DNA of 5,057 bases from Coprothermobacter sp. (GCA_012842545.1 DUSQ01000058.1:1-5057), one strand, 5' to 3'. Counted from the first letter of the stretch, positions 1 through 4,910 are shown. The notes: a model not told the origin generated them from the letters alone. Numbers and translations: made by a program.

Positions 1-100
1 AACCGTCGGTGCTGGAATTCCACCAGCTCCACCCTGGTTGCGGGCCAAGGGTTGCGGACTTTTACCGCCGGTACCGGAATTTCACCGGTCCTCGAAGGGC
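1..100 (-). promoter_or_regulatory. FMN riboswitch (RFN element), 3' end cut by window edge
   Basis: Read on the minus strand, this stretch carries the conserved blocks of the RFN element in the right order: GGTGAAATTCC (near 86-76), ACCGGCGGTA (near 72-63), AGTCCGC followed by AACCC (near 60-49), then GGTGGAATTCC (near 25-13) and GCACCGACGGTT up to base 1. The final AGTCCGGATG block and the closing strand of P1 would lie beyond the left edge. RFN elements bind flavin mononucleotide and turn off riboflavin synthesis or transport genes by early termination or by hiding the ribosome site. The controlled gene must therefore lie to the left on the minus strand and is not visible here. The match is clear by eye; the exact 5' boundary is approximate. 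Confidence 0.93.
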
Positions 101-122
101 CACCGCTTTCTTTCTGGTGAAC

Positions 123-131
123 ATTGTAGCA
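123..131 (-). promoter_or_regulatory. Probable promoter (extended -10) for the FMN-riboswitch transcript
   Basis: On the minus strand the sequence reads TGCTACAAT, an extended -10 element with one mismatch to TATAAT. Transcription would start near 116, about 15 bases before the riboswitch core, which is the expected placement. No good -35 hexamer is seen 16-18 bases upstream, in keeping with an extended -10 type. It is back to back with the plus-strand promoter at 164-169. Confidence 0.5.
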
Positions 132-163
132 CAGTGAAATGGCTTTTTGCTTGTGTGGGCACG

Positions 164-169
164 TATAAT
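164..169 (+). promoter_or_regulatory. -10 box TATAAT for the TrmN6-like gene; predicts a leaderless mRNA
   Basis: A perfect TATAAT lies 8 bases before the ATG at 178. Transcription usually begins about 7 bases after the -10, so the mRNA would start near 176-178, at or just before the start codon. No Shine-Dalgarno lies before the ATG, which supports leaderless translation. No convincing -35 is present; TGGCTT at 140-145 is a weak candidate with an 18-base spacer. Confidence 0.5.
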
Positions 170-177
170 TACCTCAT

Positions 178-804
178 ATGGATGCTTTCACAGTTGAACC
201 TACCTTCCATAAGGGGTTTTTGGTAGCTCAACCTGTTCGTGGTTACCGTTTCAGCATGGATTCAGTTCTGTTACCTCATCTCATTGAAGGGCGCTTTGTA
301 ACTGCGGTGGAGTTGGGTACGGGCTGTGGTATCATGGCACTTCAACTCTTTGCTCACCGTAAGGCCACGGTGTTTCACTTAGCGGAATCTGACCCACTGC
401 TGTTCGAGGCTCTAAGACTAACCACAGCCATCAATGCATTGGAAGGCTTGTTCATGTTGTATCAAGCTGATGTGGGGAGCTTGCGCGTTAGTGCTGATTT
501 GGTTTACTTTAATCCGCCATATGGCAGAGGTAAAGTGGGCAAAGGTGAGCGGTGGCAGCCTTTCATGACATTTCTGGAAAAGAACCGCTACAAAGAGGTG
601 GCTTACATCTGCCCACCCCAATTGGATTCGGTCTTTTCTCAGTTCTTGGGTTCGCGTATGAACCTCAGAAAAGAGGTTCAAGTTTGGTACAAACGCAGCA
701 CACGCATTGTGAAGCAGTGGACTTATGAGAAAGTAACTCCGCTAAGAAAGGCACTGGTGGTTCCCTCGGAGGAAACCGAGCAAATGTACTGGGATTGTCC
801 TTGA
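178..804 (+). CDS. TrmN6/YfiC-like N6-adenine tRNA methyltransferase, short form
   Basis: This 208-residue protein is a class I SAM-dependent methyltransferase. It carries GYRFSMDSVLL (residues 22-32), typical of the TrmN6 family that methylates A37 of tRNA1(Val) in E. coli. SAM motif I is ELGTGCGI (45-52), acidic residues sit after strand 2 (E70, D72), and the amino-methylase signature NPPY is at 112-115. The family match starts within about ten residues of the ATG, so this start fits. The protein is shorter than usual (about 240-250 residues): the segment after NPPY, where relatives have a conserved Ala-Arg-x-Glu stretch, is compressed, and the next recognisable part is the strand VAYICPP (141-147). 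No ribosome site is seen; the -10 box at 164-169 suggests a leaderless message. It ends 28 bases before plsY. The methyltransferase call is firm; the exact target (tRNA A37) is inferred. Confidence 0.8.
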   Translation: MDAFTVEPTFHKGFLVAQPVRGYRFSMDSVLLPHLIEGRFVTAVELGTGCGIMALQLFAHRKATVFHLAESDPLLFEALRLTTAINALEGLFMLYQADVGSLRVSADLVYFNPPYGRGKVGKGERWQPFMTFLEKNRYKEVAYICPPQLDSVFSQFLGSRMNLRKEVQVWYKRSTRIVKQWTYEKVTPLRKALVVPSEETEQMYWDCP

Positions 805-817
805 AGCAGCTGCTGTT

Positions 818-826
818 TGGTAAAAT
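818..826 (+). promoter_or_regulatory. Extended -10 promoter for plsY; predicts a leaderless mRNA
   Basis: TGGTAAAAT is an extended -10 element (TG, one base, then TAAAAT with one mismatch). It ends 6 bases before the ATG at 833, so the predicted start of transcription falls on the A of the start codon. The bases between are AT-rich with no Shine-Dalgarno. A 10-base palindrome, AGCAGCTGCT, sits just upstream at 805-814. No -35 has good spacing: TTGAAG at 801-806 gives 14 bases and TTGTCC at 795-800 gives 20. Confidence 0.45.
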
Positions 827-832
827 TTATTT

Positions 833-1447
833 ATGCACATCATTTTCGCCTGCATTGTGGGTTTCCTTTCCGGCTCCATTCTTTGGTCCTACTTGCTCGG
901 ACAACTTTTTTATGATGTGGACATACGTGATTACGGTTCAGATAGAAATCCTGGAGCCATGAATGCCTTCAGAGCGAAGGGCTTTGGGCTTGGCGCTTCA
1001 GGTGGACTGTTGGATGTACTTAAAGCCTACATCCCGGTGCACTACTTTGTTTACGATGCTCCAGCTGGTCTTCTGTCACCGCTGGAAATGGGCTGTGTTG
1101 TGGTGGCACCCATATTGGGACACATTTTTTCACCGTTTTTCAAGGGGAAGGGCGGTAAGGGCGTAGCAGCCACTGTTGGTGTCTGGTTCGCTTTGGGTTT
1201 CATGCATTTCGGCTTAATATTGGGCTTGTTTTTCTGCTTCGGAGAACTGCTGAAGTTCCTTTATTTTGCTCTGAGCAGTCACATGTTAGATGACGCCTAT
1301 GCCGTGGTGGGAGGTTTCTTCGGTTTTATTATTTATCTTTACCTTCAGTGGACACAGCTTTTCCTTGCCGGACTCATGAATTTTTTTATTCTCGCCTACA
1401 GCCACAGAAAAGAGCTTCTGGGAAAGCGGCAGCTGATTGAAACGTGA
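833..1447 (+). CDS. plsY: PlsY-type acyl-phosphate:glycerol-3-phosphate acyltransferase, divergent motif 1
   Basis: PlsY is an integral membrane enzyme that moves an acyl group from acyl-phosphate to sn-glycerol-3-phosphate, the first step of phosphatidic acid synthesis. The 204-residue protein has the family length (about 190-220) and all three family motifs in order: GSI (14-16) and DIRDYGSDRNPGAMN (30-44) for motif 1, followed by LLDVLKAYIPV (59-69); GHIFSPFFKGKGGKGVAATVG (96-116) for motif 2; and a C-terminal His-Arg-Lys (191-193) for motif 3. Long hydrophobic stretches lie near 2-26, 80-100, 112-147 and 156-190. Motif 1 departs from the classical GSGNxGATN, as in a side branch of the family with NPGA-type motifs. 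The ATG is chosen because the first membrane helix starts there; no ribosome site is visible. Its stop overlaps the next start (GTGA). Confident family call; the exact acyl donor is inferred. Confidence 0.88.
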   Translation: MHIIFACIVGFLSGSILWSYLLGQLFYDVDIRDYGSDRNPGAMNAFRAKGFGLGASGGLLDVLKAYIPVHYFVYDAPAGLLSPLEMGCVVVAPILGHIFSPFFKGKGGKGVAATVGVWFALGFMHFGLILGLFFCFGELLKFLYFALSSHMLDDAYAVVGGFFGFIIYLYLQWTQLFLAGLMNFFILAYSHRKELLGKRQLIET

Positions 1448-2577
1448 GAATCAAGTCCATTTTAATGCTCACCATTTCTTTCATGTGCATTTACAATCTT
1501 GTTTTGCTTTTTGCCAACATTAGAGCCATGAAGAGGATTAAGGAAACAGAAGCACGGCATTCACTCGCCACTGCTCCCATGGTTTCACTGCTGGTTCCTG
1601 CAAGAAACGAAGTGGAAAACATATTACCCTGCGTTCAGAGTCTGCTAAACCAGGATTATGACAACTTTGAGGTCATTGTTTACGACGACAATTCCACCGA
1701 TGGCACCTGGGATAAGTTGTTAAGCATACAAGACCCAAGGCTCAAAGTGCTGAAAGGTACAGATGTTCCCCACGGCTGGATGGGGAAGAACTGGGCCTGT
1801 CACAACCTTGCAAAGCATGCCAAAGGCGATTACTTCATCTTTGTTGATGCAGATACCGTGGCGAAGCCTTCCATGCTCCCCAGTATCATGTCTTTTGTAC
1901 TGGAACACAACATAAAAGCAGGGAGCGGCATACCCACTGAAGACATGAAGTCGTTTGGGGAGCTCATCAGCGTGCCCTTCATTTATTGGGGGTTTCTAGC
2001 CATTTTCCCTTATTTCTTATCCAACCGCATAAAGCTGCTGGGAGGGTTCAGTTTGGCCATTGGTCAGTTCATGATTTTCGAGAAGAACTTTTACCACAGC
2101 TTGGGCGGCCATGCTGCAGTTAAGTCTGCAATTACTGAGGATGTGGCACTGGCTTCGTTAGCGCGCCGAAGTGGGGAAAAGTTTTTCCTCTTCCGCTTTG
2201 GCGATTTACTGCACTGCCGCATGTACAAAGGCATTAGCGATGCGGCTAAGGGTTTCAGTCGGTCTTATGGCGCCGTGTTTGGTTATCGGTGGTCTCTGAC
2301 TTTACTTGCGTGTATTTGGTTAACCTGTTTTGCTTTAATGCCCGTTTTTCTTTTTCCCACTCATACCACGTGGAGCATAAGGGTGATTAGCGCCAATCTC
2401 CTCGTTTGGATCGGTGTTGTGGGTGCTTTTGACGCACCCTGGGTCGTGGCTTTTTTAAGTCCGCTGGTATACATAACCAGCGGTTTCTTCTTGGTATATG
2501 GTTCCTACCTCGCTCAGCGTGGTAGCCTCGAATGGAAAGGACGCAGTGCTTTGGATTTTGTGGAGCAGGACAAATGA
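1444..2577 (+). CDS. Membrane-anchored family 2 glycosyltransferase (CrtQ/CruC-like)
   Basis: This 377-residue protein transfers a sugar from a nucleotide-sugar to a lipid-like or polyisoprenoid acceptor at the cytoplasmic membrane. An N-terminal membrane helix (about 5-26) precedes a GT-A domain: VSLLVPARNEVENI (47-60), the aspartates Y80-D81-D82 with NSTDGT (83-88), GWMGKNWAC (111-119), the metal-binding DAD (135-137) after GDYFIFV, and TED (231-233) as the likely catalytic-base region. CRMYKGISDAAKGFSRSYG (258-276) resembles the conserved region after the catalytic core in carotenoid glycosyltransferase relatives (CrtQ, CruC). Two or three further helices follow (about 284-304, 315-338, 340-356). 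The GTG start overlaps the plsY stop by four bases, so coupled translation is likely; no good ribosome site is seen, and the next ATG (1465) would cut into the first helix. The acceptor cannot be told from sequence; a glycolipid is plausible given plsY next door, and a carotenoid is possible but no carotenoid genes are visible. Confidence 0.82.
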   Translation: MRIKSILMLTISFMCIYNLVLLFANIRAMKRIKETEARHSLATAPMVSLLVPARNEVENILPCVQSLLNQDYDNFEVIVYDDNSTDGTWDKLLSIQDPRLKVLKGTDVPHGWMGKNWACHNLAKHAKGDYFIFVDADTVAKPSMLPSIMSFVLEHNIKAGSGIPTEDMKSFGELISVPFIYWGFLAIFPYFLSNRIKLLGGFSLAIGQFMIFEKNFYHSLGGHAAVKSAITEDVALASLARRSGEKFFLFRFGDLLHCRMYKGISDAAKGFSRSYGAVFGYRWSLTLLACIWLTCFALMPVFLFPTHTTWSIRVISANLLVWIGVVGAFDAPWVVAFLSPLVYITSGFFLVYGSYLAQRGSLEWKGRSALDFVEQDK

Positions 2578-3233
2578 TTTACTTGGTTGGCACTCCCCTG
2601 GGGAATTTAGAGGACATCACTCTTAGAGCGATTCGGGTCCTTCAGGAAGCTGATGTCATAGCGTGCGAGAGCAAGGAAAAAGCGCTAAAACTGCTAAGTC
2701 ATTTGCAGGTCAAGAAGCCTCTCATTTACCTACGTGAGTCATCGCGCACTTCCGACGTGAACCGTATCATTGAACTTCACCAGCAGGGTAAAATTGTGGT
2801 TGTCACTACCGATGCTGGCATGCCTGGTATCTCTGACCCAGGTGCCTACTTGGTACGGCAGCTCAATGCTGCTGGTATTCCCTTCACTGTGGTACCAGGG
2901 CCTTCTGCTCTGTGCATGGCTGTCACCATTAGTGGTTTGGACGAGCCTTGGGTTTTCTTGGGTTTCTTACCGCTCAAAGAGGGTAAACGCCGTAGGGAGC
3001 TGGAGAAGTTCTTGCCTTTAAACATTGGGCTTGTCATCTATGAAGGCCCTCATCGCGTGGGTAAACTTCTCTCGTTGCTTAATGAGCTGTGCCCTGAACG
3101 CAAGGTTGCCTTGCTTCGGGAGCTAACAAAACTGCACGAAGAAGTCGTGGTGGGCTATCCCCATGAGCTCATAAAAGATTCTTACAAGGGCGAATTCGTG
3201 GTGGTGGTCTACCCGCCACAGCAGGGTGAGTGA
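2574..3233 (+). CDS. rsmI: RsmI-type 16S rRNA (cytidine-2'-O)-methyltransferase, lacks C-terminal domain
   Basis: RsmI 2'-O-methylates C1402 of 16S rRNA in the ribosomal decoding centre, using SAM through a tetrapyrrole-methylase fold. Visible family blocks are IYLVGTPLGNLEDITLRAI (2-20), DAGMPGISDPGAYLV (80-94), VPGPSA (107-112), SGL (120-122), FLGFLPLK (128-135), YEGPHR (156-161), LLRELTKLHEE (180-190) and KGEFVVVV (205-212). The ATG at 2574 is chosen over an in-frame ATG at 2532 because homology begins at its second residue, GGAG at 2562-2565 gives an 8-base spacing, and it overlaps the glycosyltransferase stop as ATGA. At 219 residues it lacks the roughly 60-residue C-terminal domain of typical RsmI (about 280). 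The usual ACEDTRxT after the first block reads ACESKEKA (30-37), so the Asp-Thr-Arg triad is replaced. It is still by far the closest family; a changed target or altered activity cannot be excluded. Confidence 0.87.
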   Translation: MIYLVGTPLGNLEDITLRAIRVLQEADVIACESKEKALKLLSHLQVKKPLIYLRESSRTSDVNRIIELHQQGKIVVVTTDAGMPGISDPGAYLVRQLNAAGIPFTVVPGPSALCMAVTISGLDEPWVFLGFLPLKEGKRRRELEKFLPLNIGLVIYEGPHRVGKLLSLLNELCPERKVALLRELTKLHEEVVVGYPHELIKDSYKGEFVVVVYPPQQGE

Positions 3234-3234
3234 C

Positions 3235-3822
3235 GTGGCTAGCAGCAGTGCCGTGGTCATACTTTGCGGAGGTGTAAGCCGACGTTTGGGTGTTTCAAAG
3301 GCACTTTTACAGGTTCAGGGTAAACCGTTGTTCAACTTGGTTGCTGAGAATCTTTCTTCCTTGGGTTTGCCTGTTTACCTTGTGTCCAAGCTTGCCCTTG
3401 AGACGCACGATGTGCCACTTGTTCTGGACACTTTCAGTGAAGACACACCTCTGGCCGGGGTGCTCACGGCTTTGTGCAGTTTGCCTTACTCCAACTATGT
3501 TTTTTCAGCGGTGGACATGCCTCTTGTTAATGGTGAAATGGTCATGCCCCTACTGGAATGTGCCTCAAGAGAAGAATGCTCGGCTTTCTACAGCGTGAAT
3601 GGCTTCTTGCAGCCTTTTCCTTCGGTCTTGCGAGCTGACGCTGTGGGCAAAATTCTGGAGTGCTACAACAACGGGTTTTACAAGCTCACAGAGGTGTTTT
3701 CACGTGTTCCTCATGTCCTTTTGCCCTTCAGAAAGGACCTCAGTGCCTTACTAAATGTAAACACGTGGATGGATTGGGAAGCATTCCAAGCCGTGGAAAG
3801 TGATCACGTTGCTCATGCGTAA
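3235..3822 (+). CDS. mobA: Molybdenum cofactor guanylyltransferase MobA
   Basis: MobA joins GMP from GTP to molybdopterin cofactor in the cytoplasm, giving the dinucleotide form used by DMSO-reductase-type enzymes such as formate dehydrogenase. From GTG 3235 the protein has 195 residues (family about 190-210). It has the nucleotide-binding loop LCGGVSRRLG (10-19, usually LAGGxSxRMG) with K22, LLQVQGKPLF (24-33), DTPLAGVL (70-77), the metal-binding AVDMPLV (92-98), a Gln-Pro with hydrophobic flanks (126-127) and the C-terminal LLNVNTWMDW (172-181) that marks the MobA group. GTG 3235 lies 1 base after the rsmI stop, with AGGGTGAG at 3223-3230 as a usable ribosome site. GTG 3226 (3 residues longer, overlapping rsmI by 8) is the alternative but has AGG directly against it. 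No other molybdenum genes are visible. Confidence 0.87.
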   Translation: MASSSAVVILCGGVSRRLGVSKALLQVQGKPLFNLVAENLSSLGLPVYLVSKLALETHDVPLVLDTFSEDTPLAGVLTALCSLPYSNYVFSAVDMPLVNGEMVMPLLECASREECSAFYSVNGFLQPFPSVLRADAVGKILECYNNGFYKLTEVFSRVPHVLLPFRKDLSALLNVNTWMDWEAFQAVESDHVAHA

Positions 3823-3827
3823 CCACT

Positions 3828-3858
3828 TTGCATAACCCATACCCGTGGTGGGTATATA
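3828..3858 (+). promoter_or_regulatory. Candidate hsp20 promoter
   Basis: TTGCAT at 3828-3833 and TATATA at 3853-3858 make a weak -35/-10 pair with a 19-base spacer; TATAAA at 3855-3860 is an alternative -10. Transcription would start near 3865, leaving a leader of about 50 bases. The -10 overlaps an inverted repeat (3839-3855), a placement suited to an operator. I see no CIRCE element (TTAGCACTC-N9-GAGTGCTAA), so HrcA control is not supported. The alternative is read-through from mobA. Confidence 0.35.
3839..3855. repeat. Inverted repeat in the hsp20 promoter region
   Basis: ATACCC and GGGTAT are perfect 6-base arms around the 5-base loop GTGGT. No T-run follows, so it is unlikely to be a terminator for mobA. 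It sits between the candidate -35 and -10 and touches the -10, so a repressor or activator site is the more attractive reading. Short arms mean chance cannot be ruled out. Confidence 0.4.
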
Positions 3859-3879
3859 AACATCTGGAAACAGGAGAAG

Positions 3880-3924
3880 ATGAGAAAACAAAACCTGTTA
3901 GAAGGAGGTGATGGGCCATGCTGA
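3880..3924 (+). other. Possible 14-codon upstream reading frame overlapping the hsp20 start
   Basis: An ATG at 3880 preceded by AGGAG (3872-3876, only 3 bases away) opens a frame encoding MRKQNLLEGGDGPC, ending at TGA 3922-3924. It runs through the hsp20 Shine-Dalgarno and ends 7 bases inside hsp20 in another frame. A ribosome translating it would cover and then release the hsp20 start region. The tight spacing of its own ribosome site and its small size make it speculative. Confidence 0.2.
3902..3912 (+). promoter_or_regulatory. Very strong Shine-Dalgarno of hsp20
   Basis: AAGGAGGTGAT is an 11-base perfect complement to the usual 3' end of 16S rRNA, 5 bases before the ATG at 3918. It shows that the organism uses canonical Shine-Dalgarno initiation for this gene, in contrast to the two apparently leaderless genes upstream. 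Confidence 0.9.
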
Positions 3925-4376
3925 GCAGAAGGTGGATTGACCCATTCGAAGAAATGAGGTCCATCATTGATGAAATGGATAGGATGATGGAAGAATTCTG
4001 GAACACTGGCATTGAGCCTACCAGGCCGTCTCGTAGAGGGTTAAGTAGGAGGTTTGTACCACCAGTGGAGGTTACCGAAGATGAAAACAACGTTTACGTC
4101 CGTGCAGCGGTCCCTGGCGTTCCCAAAGATAAGTTGGAAATAACTGTTGAGGAAGATAGAGTTTACCTCAAGGGCGAAATGCAGGAGCAAAAGAAGGAAG
4201 AAAAAGAGGGTGTCTACTACAGCGAGATGCGTTATGGTACTTTCGAAAGGGCCATTGCGCTTCCCACCGAGGTAAAGGCTGAGGAAGCCAAAGCCGAGTA
4301 CCACGATGGCGTAGTGGAACTCACGCTCCCCAAGAAAGCTACTGAATCCAAAGGAGTAAGAATTAAACTGGAGTAA
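3918..4376 (+). CDS. Small heat shock protein, Hsp20/alpha-crystallin family
   Basis: This is an ATP-independent holdase chaperone that binds unfolding proteins in the cytoplasm as large oligomers. Its 152 residues match the bacterial Hsp20 length. An N-terminal arm rich in Met, Glu and Asp (WIDPFEEMRSIIDEMDRMMEE, within 6-26) is followed by Arg-rich linker sequence (36-46). The alpha-crystallin domain runs from PPVEVTEDENNVYVRA (48-63) through VPGVPKDKLEITVEEDRVYLKGE (65-87), a charged loop (88-98) and RYGTFERAIALP (105-116) to AEYHDGVVELTLPK (126-139), the family signature. A short C-terminal tail contains VRI (147-149), a form of the I-x-I oligomer contact. The start is fixed by the perfect ribosome site. 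It has its own candidate promoter and a strong terminator, so it is probably a single-gene unit after the mobA operon. Confidence 0.96.
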   Translation: MLSRRWIDPFEEMRSIIDEMDRMMEEFWNTGIEPTRPSRRGLSRRFVPPVEVTEDENNVYVRAAVPGVPKDKLEITVEEDRVYLKGEMQEQKKEEKEGVYYSEMRYGTFERAIALPTEVKAEEAKAEYHDGVVELTLPKKATESKGVRIKLE

Positions 4377-4405
4377 TCCAGGACACACGCCTAAAACAAG
4401 CAGAG

Positions 4406-4449
4406 AGAAAGCCGGCCCCTGAACCTTAAGGGCCGGCTTTCTTGTTTCA
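4406..4449 (+). terminator. Intrinsic terminator after hsp20
   Basis: AGAAAGCCGGCCC (4406-4418) and GGGCCGGCTTTCT (4430-4442) are perfect 13-base arms around an 11-base loop. The GC-rich stem runs into the T-rich tail CTTTCTTGTTTC (4438-4449). It starts 30 bases after the hsp20 stop. The other strand lacks a comparable T-tail, so it should act mainly rightward. Confidence 0.92.
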
Positions 4450-4653
4450 TGCACTCATTTTACGAGGCTTGGTAAGTCCGCATCTTTTCCACAATCATGT
4501 TAGAATGTAGATCATAGCAAAGTACGTTCATGTACTCATGGCTTAGCAGTTACCATGGTTCAATAGTAGTAGCAGGACAACGGAACTCATAATTGTTTGT
4601 AACGATGTGTTGCAGGGTTGGAGGTAGGAAGCTCCTTCCCAAACCTTTTAGTC

Positions 4654-4902
4654 ATGGTTAAAACGCTGATATGGATTTGGAGAAACATTGTTGAATTAAA
4701 GAATCTGCCAGTTTGGCTTTTGGCAAGGTTGTTGCCGAAAAGTGAGCTCATATTATGGGTGTTCGGTGCATGGGCGCGTGATAGCCGCAGTGACAGTTCT
4801 ACATTCCCATTGAATGCTTGCCATGGTGTTTTCATAAATGACGTACTGAAGGGGCAAGTTTGTTTGAACTGCCAGGTTGTGGGGAAACCATCATGCGAAT
4901 GA
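4654..4902 (+). pseudogene. Probable N-terminal remnant of a CDP-glycerol glycerophosphotransferase (TagB/TagF-like)
   Basis: From ATG 4654 the frame encodes 82 residues. Residues 16-48 (LKNLPVWLLARLLPKSE, then LILWVFGAWARDSRSD) followed by SS resemble the stretch before and at the start of the catalytic region in TagB/TagF proteins, which have a pattern like LxxLIPKxxxLWVFGAWxGxRxSDNS and polymerise glycerol-phosphate teichoic acids at the membrane. After this point the expected Lys-Tyr-Leu-Phe-Glu segment is missing and the sequence (from TFPLNACH onward) no longer looks like the family, ending at TGA 4900-4902. Full members have about 380 residues or more, so at least three quarters is gone. 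There is no ribosome site before 4654; a TTG at 4618 could extend the frame but also lacks one. The next gene, rmlA, is also a surface-polysaccharide gene, which fits decay inside a variable cell-wall locus. The match was made from memory and is moderate. Confidence 0.42.
4810..4838 (+). promoter_or_regulatory. Candidate promoter for rmlA
   Basis: TTGAAT (4810-4815) and CATAAA (4833-4838) are separated by 17 bases; each matches consensus at four of six positions. Transcription would start near 4845, giving a leader of about 70 bases before rmlA. It lies within the decayed reading frame, as expected if that frame is no longer under selection. Weak evidence. Confidence 0.3.
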
Positions 4903-4903
4903 C

Positions 4904-4910
4904 GGAGGTG
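4904..4910 (+). promoter_or_regulatory. Shine-Dalgarno of rmlA
   Basis: GGAGGTG lies 5 bases before the ATG at 4916, a near-ideal ribosome site that fixes the start of rmlA. Confidence 0.85.

Noticed and set aside
38..226. Plus-strand open frame of 62 codons over the riboswitch
   Set aside because: It is antisense to a well-conserved FMN riboswitch, overlaps the next gene, has no protein-like motifs and no ribosome site.
418..681. Minus-strand open frame inside the methyltransferase gene
   Set aside because: It lies wholly within a gene with clear SAM and NPPY motifs and has no recognisable features, so it is a shadow frame.
3839..3860. Inverted repeat read as a terminator for mobA
   Set aside because: The 6-base stem is followed by an AT mix without a T-run, so intrinsic termination is unlikely.
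3800..3917. CIRCE/HrcA operator for hsp20
   Set aside because: The TTAGCACTC and GAGTGCTAA arms are not present anywhere in the intergenic region.
3740..4454. Two overlapping minus-strand frames across hsp20
   Set aside because: They run antisense to the alpha-crystallin domain and through its terminator stem, and have no ribosome sites or family motifs.
4530..4585. Possible tRNA because of GGTTCAA near 4557-4563
   Set aside because: No acceptor stem, anticodon arm or D-arm can be assembled around it on either strand.
4587..4835. Minus-strand frame of 82 codons between hsp20 and rmlA
   Set aside because: No family motifs and no ribosome site; the opposite strand carries the TagF-like resemblance instead.
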